NCBI GenBank assembly: GCA_028710885.1 | Contig: JAQTTG010000009.1 | Span: 1 to 52,478, forward strand | From: Sulfuricurvum sp. | GTDB lineage: Bacteria; Campylobacterota; Campylobacteria; Campylobacterales; Sulfurimonadaceae | Length of the DNA stretch: 52,478 nucleotides | Direction of reading: 5' to 3' | Part shown: one piece after another, positions 41,839-51,300 of the stretch | Numbering within the stretch: the first letter of the stretch is position 1 | Layout: every line of letters starts with the position of its first letter | Position numbers and translations under genes: made by a program | Notes under the pieces: model-generated | Told to the model about the DNA's origin: nothing | What the model saw: only the letters and a program-made list of their open reading frames with translations | The model's database searches: none

Positions 41839-43260
41839 ATGAAAAAAATACTCTTAACCGGAGCCAACGGCTATATCGGCAGACGGCTCAAACATGCCCT
41901 TTTACATGTACCTGATATATCATTACGCTTAATGGTACGCAACGTTGAGAGTTTATCTAATAATCTCAATGTTGAAATTTTCGCTGCAGATGTTCTCCGT
42001 CCTGAAACCCTGGATAATGTTTTAGCAGATATTGATACGGCATATTATCTGATTCATGGTCTCAATAATGGCAATTTTAAAGAACTCGATCGTCAAAGCG
42101 CTCAAAACTTTCTCGATGCCTGCATACGTCAAAATGTAAAACGGATTATCTATCTCGGAGGGCTCGGTGACAAAGTAACCGGAAGTGAACATCTCCTCAG
42201 CCGTATCGAAACAGGAGAGATTCTCAGTTCACGTCCTGATAAGGTGCAGTGTATATGGCTAAGAGCCGGTGTAATCATCGGCTCTGGCAGTGCAAGTTTT
42301 GAAATCATCCGTAATCTTGTCCAAAAACTCCCGATTATGATTACCCCTAAGTGGGTAAACACTCCTATCACCCCGATTGGTGTTGATGATATCATCAGCT
42401 ATCTTGTCAATTCACTTTCAATAGAACCAAAAGAGAATCTCATGATAGACTTAGGCGAAGAGACTATGAGCTACGGTGAACTAATGCTTCGTGTCGGCAA
42501 AGCGATGGGACTAAAACGCACATTGATACCTGTAAATGTTCTAACACCGAAACTTTCATCTTATTGGCTTGCCCTTTTTACCCCTGTCCCTTACAGTGTT
42601 GCCAGTTCTCTAATCGAGGGTCTAAAAAGTGAAGTAATCGTCACAAATAATTTACGTCACATGTATTTTTCTATTACTCCTCGTACACTCGAAGAGTGCG
42701 TCACAACAGCTATCAAAGAGATTGAATCCAACCAAATACTTAGCCGATGGAGCGACAGCGGATCAGGAGTATGGGAGATACATCATCAATACGACATTGC
42801 TGATGCATTATTTATCGATCGACGAATCGTTGCACTCGAAACATATTCTCCTGAGCAAGTATATAAAAGCTTTTGTAAAATCGGAGGAGCACATGGATGG
42901 TTCGGTTATGATTGGCTCTGGAACATACGCGGTTTTATCGATAAACTTTTCAAAGGAGCAGGAATCAATCGCGGGCGACGCGATCCAGAGGGTCTACGCA
43001 TTGGTGACAGTGTTGATTTTTGGAAAGTGGTGGATTTGGTTGAAAATGAAAGGCTGCTTCTGTTCGCCCAAATGAAATTGCCGGGAAAAGCATGGCTGGA
43101 ATTTAAAATTCATGACGGGAAATTGGTCCAAAGTGCCTATTTTTATCCCGATGGAATTGCCGGTCGGCTCTACTGGTACATTCTTATCCCGTTACATTAC
43201 TTGATATTTACCAATATGGCTCATTCGATTATTAAGCGTTCATCTGAAATGAATAGATAA
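41839..43260 (+). CDS. NAD(P)-binding SDR/NmrA-like protein with DUF2867 domain
   Basis: 473 residues. The N-terminal Rossmann fold opens with ILLTGANGYIGRRL (glycine-rich dinucleotide loop) and continues FAADVLRPETLDNVLADIDTAYYLIHG and IIYLGGLGD, the pattern of extended short-chain dehydrogenases. From about 320 to the end is a DUF2867 domain with GGAHGWFGYDWLWNIRG, RDPEGLRIGDSVDFWKV and DGIAGRLYWYILIPLHYLIF. The fusion is found in many bacteria, often beside photolyase or ybgA genes, and the function is not established. AAAGGAG precedes the ATG, 14 bp after the photolyase stop, so the three form one operon. Confidence 0.87.
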   Translation: MKKILLTGANGYIGRRLKHALLHVPDISLRLMVRNVESLSNNLNVEIFAADVLRPETLDNVLADIDTAYYLIHGLNNGNFKELDRQSAQNFLDACIRQNVKRIIYLGGLGDKVTGSEHLLSRIETGEILSSRPDKVQCIWLRAGVIIGSGSASFEIIRNLVQKLPIMITPKWVNTPITPIGVDDIISYLVNSLSIEPKENLMIDLGEETMSYGELMLRVGKAMGLKRTLIPVNVLTPKLSSYWLALFTPVPYSVASSLIEGLKSEVIVTNNLRHMYFSITPRTLEECVTTAIKEIESNQILSRWSDSGSGVWEIHHQYDIADALFIDRRIVALETYSPEQVYKSFCKIGGAHGWFGYDWLWNIRGFIDKLFKGAGINRGRRDPEGLRIGDSVDFWKVVDLVENERLLLFAQMKLPGKAWLEFKIHDGKLVQSAYFYPDGIAGRLYWYILIPLHYLIFTNMAHSIIKRSSEMNR

Positions 43261-43306
43261 ACAGCATATTAATCGATATAAATTTAATAAATCAAAATGT
43301 GCTTCT

Positions 43307-43329
43307 AAAACTAGGGACTTAATAGTTTT
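43307..43329. terminator. Hairpin between convergent genes, possible bidirectional terminator
   Basis: AAAACTA (43307-43313) and TAGTTTT (43323-43329) form a 7-bp stem with a 9-nt loop between the SDR gene and the end of the heme receptor gene; the arms provide A- and T-tracts on both strands. Stem G+C is low, so strength is uncertain. Confidence 0.4.
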
Positions 43330-44920
43330 AAACCTTGAAAGCACCCAGTTCGTGAGTAAGATCACGTGTCACTTGATCAAGTTTACCCGCAATTTGCTGA
43401 AGCTCATTGGCTATATGTTCATTTTCTGCTGCCAGATGAGATGTTTCATTCATTTTGCTCATTAGCTCTTTCGTTCGCTGACCAATCGATACAACTTCCA
43501 TGGATGCTTTTTTTGCAATCTCACTGGTATCTTTGTTAGTATTTTTTGTTTCATCTGCCTGATCTTTTACCATTGTAGCTTCTACGCTAATATGGTTTAT
43601 ACGTTCTGCATTCTCATGCATCGTTTTGCTAACATCCTCAACACTTTGAACAACAATATTTACAGTCGCATCTATCTCAGATAAACTTTTTTGTGTCCGC
43701 TCTGCAAGTTTACGCACTTCATCTGCGACTACGGCAAATCCCCGTCCATGCTCTCCAGCACGAGCTGCTTCAATCGCTGCATTTAGGGCCAATAGATTAG
43801 TTTGGTCTGCAATATCACGAATAATGGTAAGGATTGTTTTAATTTCTACCGTCTGTTGCGCTGTTTGCACAACTTTATCACTGGTTTCAATCTCTCGTGA
43901 ACTGGCAGTCAAAATATTAGAAACTACATCATCCAAAGAAACAACCATTGTTTCAAGTGCCTGATAGCTTTTATACATCTCTTCTGCTGTTTGAATTGAA
44001 TACTCTTCACTTCGATCAAGATCTTTTTCAACAAGCTCTGTGAGCTTTTTAGACTCTTCAACTTTAGTACTTTGTGTAATGGTACTGCTTTGCAAGGAAA
44101 TAGCATGTGCAGATAAAACTGACGCTATCTTTTGAGATTCAGATGCCGTAGCAAGAACTGTTTCGACGACTTGTCGTATTTTCTCTATAAAGAGATTAAT
44201 ATTTTTGGCTATCTCTCCCAGTTCATCTTCACTGTTTACGCTAAGCCGAGCGGTTAAGTCCCCTTCCCCACCGGAAAGATCTTTCACACGCTGAAGTAGT
44301 TCATTTAGTGGTGTGCCAATAATTCGGCGCAATATCATCATTAAAATAAGAATGGTGAAAATTGCTCCTATTATCATAGTAAGAACCGTTTTTGTCGTCA
44401 TCACTGAAATATCTTTTTCAAGATCTTCTAATGAATATTCCAAATCCATAACCCCAAGCACATCTCCTACTTTTGCATTTGTATGACACATCATGCATTC
44501 ATCAGTAGCAATAAGTGGACTAAGAATTTTCATTGTATGCCCATCTTCGCTGACAATTGTTGCTGCCTGAGAATTTTTGAATACATTGTCAACTTCTTGT
44601 GGAAGTGGAGATGGTTTTGGAAGTTTAAATAACTCAATTACTTGGGGAGATTTGTAAATTGTAAGTTCTTTTACCCCTTTAATTTCACCTGCTTTTTTGA
44701 GAGTTGCTTCAACTACTTCCGGATCACCCAAATTCATCGCACCGCGAATAGTTTGAAAAACAGATGCGCTAAGCATTTGAAGATGTTTTTTTCCTGATTC
44801 CAGCTGAGATTCTTCAAATTCTTGTGTTACCACCCATTGTAATCCAGCAGAAGTAATCAGCAAAATAGCTATCAAAGAGAGTACTATTTTGAGTCCGATT
44901 GAACGGCGAATACTGGTCAT
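43328..44920 (-). CDS. Chemoreceptor with periplasmic c-type heme motif
   Basis: 530 residues. Membrane segments about 10-28 and 176-198 flank a periplasmic domain of about 145 residues that contains [10 protein letters not shown] near 141-150: a CxxCH motif for covalent heme c attachment, shortly before the second membrane segment. HAMP follows ([21 protein letters not shown]), then the signalling domain with tip [23 protein letters not shown] near 390. It should sense redox state, oxygen, NO or a similar ligand at a periplasmic heme and report to CheA/CheW. It is the last gene of a four-gene operon with a STAS protein 9 bp upstream. AAGGG precedes the ATG. Confidence 0.93.
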   Translation of the reverse strand: MTSIRRSIGLKIVLSLIAILLITSAGLQWVVTQEFEESQLESGKKHLQMLSASVFQTIRGAMNLGDPEVVEATLKKAGEIKGVKELTIYKSPQVIELFKLPKPSPLPQEVDNVFKNSQAATIVSEDGHTMKILSPLIATDECMMCHTNAKVGDVLGVMDLEYSLEDLEKDISVMTTKTVLTMIIGAIFTILILMMILRRIIGTPLNELLQRVKDLSGGEGDLTARLSVNSEDELGEIAKNINLFIEKIRQVVETVLATASESQKIASVLSAHAISLQSSTITQSTKVEESKKLTELVEKDLDRSEEYSIQTAEEMYKSYQALETMVVSLDDVVSNILTASSREIETSDKVVQTAQQTVEIKTILTIIRDIADQTNLLALNAAIEAARAGEHGRGFAVVADEVRKLAERTQKSLSEIDATVNIVVQSVEDVSKTMHENAERINHISVEATMVKDQADETKNTNKDTSEIAKKASMEVVSIGQRTKELMSKMNETSHLAAENEHIANELQQIAGKLDQVTRDLTHELGAFKV

Positions 44921-44929
44921 TGTTTCCCT

Positions 44930-45241
44930 TTATCCCATTTTTTGAATAACATTAAATTGTGTTGTCAAACATAGATTGTCTAGCAATTCATATAATTGAG
45001 GTACTCTTGCAATCACTGAGATTTGAGCGTTATCACTAAGTATAAATTTTTGCAATGTCCCTATAAGTGCTGAGGGGATGACAAATGTATCTATGAAATC
45101 AATTACGATTTTTTTTTGGGGATCACGTTGCAGTAATGTTCCAATTTGTTCTTTCAATATTACAGTCTCAGCAATCGTTTTAACTATTCCCGTTACTGTT
45201 ACCACACTATGACTATGTGCATCGGTAATTTTGCTCTCCAT
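44930..45241 (-). CDS. STAS-domain anti-sigma-factor-antagonist-like protein
   Basis: 103 residues from the ATG at 45241, with AGGA 6 nt upstream; a TTG at 45247 is a weaker alternative. STAS fold: SVVTVTGIVKTI, a helix, then KKIVIDFIDTFVIPSALIGTLQKF, where the Ser after VIP (about residue 57) is in the position phosphorylated in SpoIIAA/RsbV proteins, and ISVIARVPQLYELLDNL. It is the expected substrate of the kinase and phosphatase domains encoded just upstream (45286-47004). Its downstream partner is unknown; candidates are an anti-sigma factor, a cyclase or the array itself. Confidence 0.85.
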   Translation of the reverse strand: MESKITDAHSHSVVTVTGIVKTIAETVILKEQIGTLLQRDPQKKIVIDFIDTFVIPSALIGTLQKFILSDNAQISVIARVPQLYELLDNLCLTTQFNVIQKMG

Positions 45242-45285
45242 ATCCAATCCTTTTACATAAATTAATTGTAGCGTTTTTTTTATTA

Positions 45286-47004
45286 TTATGATATTTTATG
45301 TAAAAACATAACAGAATTTCCAACCTTATTGTAATAAAGTCCCATAGATGCCTGTCGAGATAAATAAACGCCCTTACCATTATACTGAGCTGTGTTTCTA
45401 AAAATTTTACTGAGTGTTTTTGTGTCAAAACCAGCCCCCTCATCCGTAATCTGCGTCACAAGATAACGATTTGTCTCTTTCTCTATCAAATAAATTTTTA
45501 CATCAATCTGCTTAACACAATAAATTTCTCGTTCCATCAATATATCAATATAAGAATCTTTTGCTATTAATTCGTGTTTTGCTTGTGATCCTATTCCAAG
45601 ATTTCCATGTTCATAAGCATTCATCATTAATTCTGTAAAAACAATCTGAGCATTGGCAATCATGGTCATATCATCCGGAACATTTTTTTTCCAAAGTAAC
45701 TCATACCAACTTCCAGCTTCATCAAGCGCACTAAGTGCTGTCGTAAAATGACGATGATATAGCATCTTGTTTTCAAAAGCAAAACAATTAATAAAAATAA
45801 AGGTCACATCATCTTCTTGAACATCAATTCTTTCAAAAAAATACTTTTTCAATTCCTCTTTCGTGTAAGAATTTAAAAAATCTTCATCCAAATGATCCGC
45901 ATAAATCCCCTTACCGCCTTTGAGCGTATTTTCAACCACACCATCGGTACAAAAAAGAAATTTTATAATAGAAGATATATCTATTTGAGCAATTTCAAAT
46001 GTACGTATATACTTATTCATTGGTGGATTATTCGATTTTAATTTTGTGATTTTTTTTGATAAATTTTGTAACAATGACGGTGGCATTGCAAATTTTGCAT
46101 ACTCCATTTTATTCTCATTTTGATCTATCACAATAAAATCGATAGACAGCATTTCATCATCCAACAATATCGGTCGAATATAGTTCATTGCATCACTGAT
46201 CAAATCACGTAAATCAAACTGCTTATTTTCAAGCATGATGTCAATACTATAGTTGATATGCGCTGTCATCAGCATCGCACTTAGCGATGCTGAGACACCT
46301 TTACCCATCCCATCAACAAGTAAATAGAGAGTTCGATGGTTATCGATCATACGTGCAGAATAAGCATCACCGCTGAGTATGTCAAGAGGACGATAAATAA
46401 AATCAGGGATAAGAACACTCTCATCGGAGCAACATTCACATTCCAATCTCTGATAATAAAAGTCATTTCGTAAAATTGCAAGTTCTTTATCAAATGCAAT
46501 CTGTTCTTGATAGAGACTGTATCGCTCTTTTTCTTGAAGTTCATGAATTTTTTTACTTCGTTCTGCTTCTATGTAGCGCTCGCCGATAACAATTTTTGCA
46601 GCCATAACAACTGCTTCAAAAACTTCTTCTGTATCAATCGGTTTACGAATAAAATTAGATACGTGTAACTTTAATGCCTCAATAATAACATCTGAAATAT
46701 CGATAGCTGTAACAAGTATAATAGGGATAAAAGGATTTTCAAGACGGATTTTTCGAATCATTTCAAGACCGTCAAGACGAGGCATATGATAATCTGTAAT
46801 AATTATATCTACATGATTCTTTTGATACTGCTCATACCCCTCTTCTCCATCATTCGCAACAATGACTTTTGATACGATATCTTCAAAAAGCAAGGGATAG
46901 AGCATTTGTGAAAATTTGTCATCTTCGACACACAGCAATGTCATATCCCCAAGATACTCTTTATATAAATCGTATAAAGGGTTATACGAAGATGGATTAT
47001 TCAT
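45286..47004 (-). CDS. REC-PP2C phosphatase-HATPase kinase partner-switch protein (HsbR-like)
   Basis: 572 residues. Receiver domain about 20-140: LLCVEDDK, Asp about 71 in IIITDYHMPRLDG, Lys in FIRKPID. A coiled coil follows (about 145-185), then a SpoIIE/RsbU-type PP2C domain about 200-395 with ILSGDAYSARM, LLVDGMGKGVSASL, FLFCTDGVVEN and EDDVTFIFI. The C-terminal RsbW-like ATPase domain, about 425-565, has IVFTELMMNAYEHGN, ITDEGAGFD and GKGVYLSRQA. Phosphatase and serine kinase for the STAS protein are thus on one chain, controlled by a receiver. The same order is known for HsbR of Pseudomonas aeruginosa (with STAS partner HsbA). It is 15 bp downstream of the EAL-HDOD gene. Confidence 0.92.
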   Translation of the reverse strand: MNNPSSYNPLYDLYKEYLGDMTLLCVEDDKFSQMLYPLLFEDIVSKVIVANDGEEGYEQYQKNHVDIIITDYHMPRLDGLEMIRKIRLENPFIPIILVTAIDISDVIIEALKLHVSNFIRKPIDTEEVFEAVVMAAKIVIGERYIEAERSKKIHELQEKERYSLYQEQIAFDKELAILRNDFYYQRLECECCSDESVLIPDFIYRPLDILSGDAYSARMIDNHRTLYLLVDGMGKGVSASLSAMLMTAHINYSIDIMLENKQFDLRDLISDAMNYIRPILLDDEMLSIDFIVIDQNENKMEYAKFAMPPSLLQNLSKKITKLKSNNPPMNKYIRTFEIAQIDISSIIKFLFCTDGVVENTLKGGKGIYADHLDEDFLNSYTKEELKKYFFERIDVQEDDVTFIFINCFAFENKMLYHRHFTTALSALDEAGSWYELLWKKNVPDDMTMIANAQIVFTELMMNAYEHGNLGIGSQAKHELIAKDSYIDILMEREIYCVKQIDVKIYLIEKETNRYLVTQITDEGAGFDTKTLSKIFRNTAQYNGKGVYLSRQASMGLYYNKVGNSVMFLHKIS

Positions 47005-47019
47005 AAAATCTCTCTATCA

Positions 47020-48237
47020 TTAAAACTTAGTGCTGATGTCTGACATGAGTCGTAAAAATGGTGTAGTCTCTATAGAGTATTTTGCTATAAACTCTCTAAT
47101 TTTTTCTACATCGAACTTCTCAATCGCTTCAACTGCTATCAATAACTCTCCATAAACCCCTGTTTGTTCAAGTAAAGCATTATTAACATCATCCGAGAGA
47201 TTAATCTCTTTTAATATGAGATTTAATGGCATTGACATAACCGTGCTAGACAATGACATAACCCCTACAAAAAATGCTTTATCTTCATCAGATTGCTTGG
47301 AATTAGGATACATCAGTTTATAGAGACCTTTCATTAATGCCGAGCGTTTAGAAACCATTTGCATTAATGCCGATTGGGACTTAGAGTGATTAACCGATTT
47401 ACCATAAAGCAATAATAACAACCAATTGGAAAGAGGTTCACGGCCTAATAACGTTAGAACTTGATGTATGGATGAGACTTCTTTTGAAAAGAAAAAAGAA
47501 CTTGAATTTATGTATTGCAACAACTGTATTGTAAGTTCATGATTCGATTCAAATGTAGATATTAATTCTTCAATCGATATATCCGATTTAAGCATATTAT
47601 AGAGTTGAATAATCGCCATCGCTTTTGGCTCTATTGTTTTATGTTCAATGATTACCGGTTCACTAAAAAAATATCCTTCTACATATTTGTAGTCAAAAGC
47701 TTTTGCAATCGCGTATTCTTCATTAGTATTGATATTTGTGGCAATAAAATCGACCTGATATGCTTTAAATGTTTCTGTAAGTTTTGCCAGATATTCCTGA
47801 GGCAAATTTTTTAAATTTATCTTTATATAACTCAAAAATGGGATAACTGTAGCAAAACGTCTAATGGTACCGGTGGTTTTAAAGTCAATATCATGAAGAG
47901 CAAATAGATACCCTTGTGCATGAAGTTCTCTAATACGTTCATGAGTTTCTTTAGTAATATTAATACTACCTAGTAAAGAGAAAACAAATAAATTTTTAGG
48001 AACGGAATTAATAAACGTACTCATTAAAAAAGTTTCATCTATTTTGATAAATCCCAACGTGTTTCCCAAAATTGTTTTAACACTAAATGTATCAATAAGA
48101 GACGCTACAATAACAGATGCCTGAGTAGATTCTGATTTTTTTTGCTGCAGTGAAGAGGATTCATAAAATAGCTCATAAGCTACTATGTCTCCGTGATGAT
48201 CAATAATCGGCTGTCGCCCTATCAGTTGTGATGACAT
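47020..48237 (-). CDS. EAL-HDOD protein (catalytically degenerate EAL)
   Basis: 405 residues. N-terminal EAL-like domain 1-200: GRQPIIDHHGDIVAYELFYES at the start, but the later signature motifs are lost: the DDFG position reads HDIDF and the AExVE position reads ATNINT. It should therefore bind partners or c-di-GMP instead of cleaving it. The C-terminal HDOD domain, 205-400, has SIEELISTFESNHELTIQLLQYINS and SIHQVLTLLGREPLSNWLLLLLYGK. EAL-HDOD proteins of this YuxH/CdgJ type regulate motility or surface attachment in several bacteria by unknown means. AAAGG precedes the ATG; it is the first gene of the heme receptor operon. Confidence 0.92.
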   Translation of the reverse strand: MSSQLIGRQPIIDHHGDIVAYELFYESSSLQQKKSESTQASVIVASLIDTFSVKTILGNTLGFIKIDETFLMSTFINSVPKNLFVFSLLGSINITKETHERIRELHAQGYLFALHDIDFKTTGTIRRFATVIPFLSYIKINLKNLPQEYLAKLTETFKAYQVDFIATNINTNEEYAIAKAFDYKYVEGYFFSEPVIIEHKTIEPKAMAIIQLYNMLKSDISIEELISTFESNHELTIQLLQYINSSSFFFSKEVSSIHQVLTLLGREPLSNWLLLLLYGKSVNHSKSQSALMQMVSKRSALMKGLYKLMYPNSKQSDEDKAFFVGVMSLSSTVMSMPLNLILKEINLSDDVNNALLEQTGVYGELLIAVEAIEKFDVEKIREFIAKYSIETTPFLRLMSDISTKF

Positions 48238-48260
48238 TAGGAATACCTTTTAAAACTTAT

Positions 48261-48352
48261 CGCATTGATTATTTTAATAGACTATACACTATCAATTCTT
48301 TATCTTAACTCTATTTTAATTAATCAAATACGCTTCTCGCGCATTGATTATT
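48261..48352. repeat. Pair of 13-bp direct repeats upstream of the EAL-HDOD operon
   Basis: CGCATTGATTATT occurs at 48261-48273 and 48340-48352, 79 bp apart, in the AT-rich gap between the adhesin stop codon and the EAL-HDOD start. Both are followed by similar bases (TTAATAG versus CTAATCA). They may be binding sites for a regulator of the operon, or the upstream copy may be part of the adhesin transcript end. Confidence 0.4.
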
Positions 48353-48359
48353 CTAATCA

Positions 48360-51300
48360 TTAAACAAGATGCTGATCGATTGTCTGTTCAACATAAAGAG
48401 TAACGGTTGGGTCAAGATTATTTTGATACACATTCATCATGTGACCAACACTGTGTGTATCTGTCACCGTAGCTGTCCCATTCGTAAACCAATCGTTATG
48501 AGCTGTATTTGTTTTGATTGTTACGTGATCTGTAGAATCTCCAAATATAATTAATTGTTTATTCGAATCCGTAAGATCAATAACATCTTGAAGTGAAAGA
48601 TTCGTTATTGAATGATCCCCATTTAATGTCAAATCAATAATTTCCATATTTTTAATAGGATTATTCGTGGAATCAAGTAAGCTAAAATCGATAGATGAGC
48701 CCAAAGACAATACGAGAGAATCTGAACCTAAACCACCATCCAAAACAAGATCTGTGGTGTTATACGTGAGTTGATCATTACCTGCTTCTCCATAGATAGA
48801 GTTATTACCGGCTCCGCCATCTAAAATATCATTCCCATCCCCACCGTATAAAGTATCATCACCCGCATCTCCACGAAGAGTATCGTTTCCTGCTCCGCCG
48901 TATAAAATATCATTTCCTGCTCCACCTGAGAGGGTATCATTATCGGCTTCACCGTACAATGTATCATTACCATCTCCACCTTGGATAATATCATTCCCAG
49001 TTCCACCATATAGGATATCATCTCCACCCAGACCTGCAATAGCATCATTCCCATTACTACCCGTAATTGTTTCACCTGCAGAAGTACCGGCATAATGGTT
49101 CGTTTCAATATTGAGTGTCAATGTAGTCGATGATGTATTACCATGTGAGTCGGTCAGCGTATAATCAATAATTTCCGAGTTTATAGGGGTCGCCGAAGCA
49201 TTATTAGTCGGCACATCAAATTCGAGCTGATAAAGACGAACAGCCGTCCCGGTATCGGATAGCATTACAACGGAGCCTACATTACTGTATTTACCACTCA
49301 GGGCAAACAGTGCTGTTGATGTTGCGGCAATCGTTTCTTGTCCGAGCTCCTGACCATCAATACCGTAAACAGTGTAAGTTACTGCTTCAGTTGCGCCACT
49401 ATTGGTAATTGCAAATCGTAAATTTTGAACCCCAAGAGCATAGGTAGCATGATTAAACGTAATTACTAATGACTCAAGATTATCAAGCATATTATTAGTA
49501 CCGCCCGTTACAGCAACACCCCCTGATGTTCCGGTAGTATAGTTTAATGCAGCGGAACCAGGTACGGTGCTGCTTGGTAGTTCTCCTTGCAAGGTAATTC
49601 CATCAGCTACAAGCGGAGCTGCTGTCAAGGTAATCAGTTTATTTATCAAACTCGTTGAAGGTACTGGGACATCAACAGTCGGAGGAGTATATTTATAGTA
49701 GCCATTTTCAGCAAAAATGAGTGTGCTTCCCGTGGTACTGTTCGTCCATGTTAATTTGCCAGATGCGATCGAATATGTACCTCCTAATACTGTTCCACTG
49801 CTATTGGTAGTTAAATCAAAAACCGTACCTTTAAAGTTTATAGAAGAGACAAATGCACCATTCACAATAGAATCTGCACCTGATCCTTGCACAGCAAAAT
49901 TAGTCAATTGCGACCCTAGCTGTGTTCCCCCATCCGTTCCCAAACCGGTGATAACATTACCATCAAAAAAGGTATTAATTGCGTAAAGTGTATCAGTATC
50001 AGCATTTGCAAAAGGTTTTCCATCAATAATTGTAATGGTTTGAACAGCTTGTGCATTATCACCCTCATTATCTACCGCGATAAATGATAAATTAAATGAT
50101 GTACCCTGAGGAGTAGTGTCGGTAAAATATTTATAGGTACCTGTAATAAAATCAAAGACCAAAGTACCATTTTTAAACCCAATAGTCTGATTGAGTGTCA
50201 ACGTATCCGCATTCAACGGCAATCCGGTTAATGGAACACTGCTTGTAATTTGATTCGTTGCTTTATCGTACGTAAACGTTACATCGATATCGGGTGTTGC
50301 ACTGTTATTATCAGTATCTAAAGAGAGCGTAATCGATTGGATATAACCACCATCCGCACCAAAAGAAACCTTTTGTGTACCGGTTGTTGCAGTAACAATA
50401 CTGCCTCCAAAAGCAGAGGGTACCGTAGACAATAATGTATTTTCTAATTGATTAACATCCGCTACAATAGTCGCAGGATCTTTTACACCATCACCCATAG
50501 CATCAACATTATTTATTTGATTTAAAAAAGTTGTATTGGTAATTCCAGAACCAACTCCGATTGCATACGAATGTACCGATGGATTATTATTAAGGTACGT
50601 CGTATAATTTGGAGTATACGTAGCTGTAGAAACTGGGTTAGTAGTATCTCCAGCTGTCGGATCACCATCCGACATAAAATAGACATAGTTCTCTCTACCT
50701 GCGACAGGAGTTGTTCCTACAGCTGTCATGGTTTTAGCCAATGCATCTGAATAATTAGTGCTTCCACCCGTAACTAATCCGTTAATAGCTGCTAAAACAG
50801 ATGCTTTTGTCGTATATGCAGCGCCACCATTCATAATGTTAGCAGTTGAATTAAAATTTACAATTTTAATTTGAATATCAGAAGCCTGATTAAAGTATTC
50901 AGTAATTAAAGAGTTCAATGCTGTTTTTTCAGCTGCCAAACGTGTCGTAAGCGTAACGCTGCCATCCGCATTCACTAATTTTACTAAATCAGCCATACTT
51001 CCAGATGTATCTATGACAAAGACCAAAGAATATTTTGGTGTATTACTTTGTGCAACGGTAACAACTTGATCCGAGGCCGTAGGTGCATCATCAACAATCG
51101 TCACATTTAAATTTGCCGATGAACCATTGGCATTGTAGGTGAAAACATCTTGAGCACTGTAGTTAGTTGTAGACGTATTAGTTGCTGCGTGCAGTAATGT
51201 ATAAGTGTAGTCACCTGCATTAGCACCTGTGGTTTGGACAACAAAATTTCCATACGTTGAGTTTGCACCTATGTATCCGGCTCGTGCATCTGTATCATTC

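Noticed and set aside
48772-49066. Regularly spaced short repeats that might be a CRISPR array
   Set aside because: The period is about 27 bp with no unique spacers and the frame encodes GGxGNDxLY repeats, so this is an RTX-coding array.
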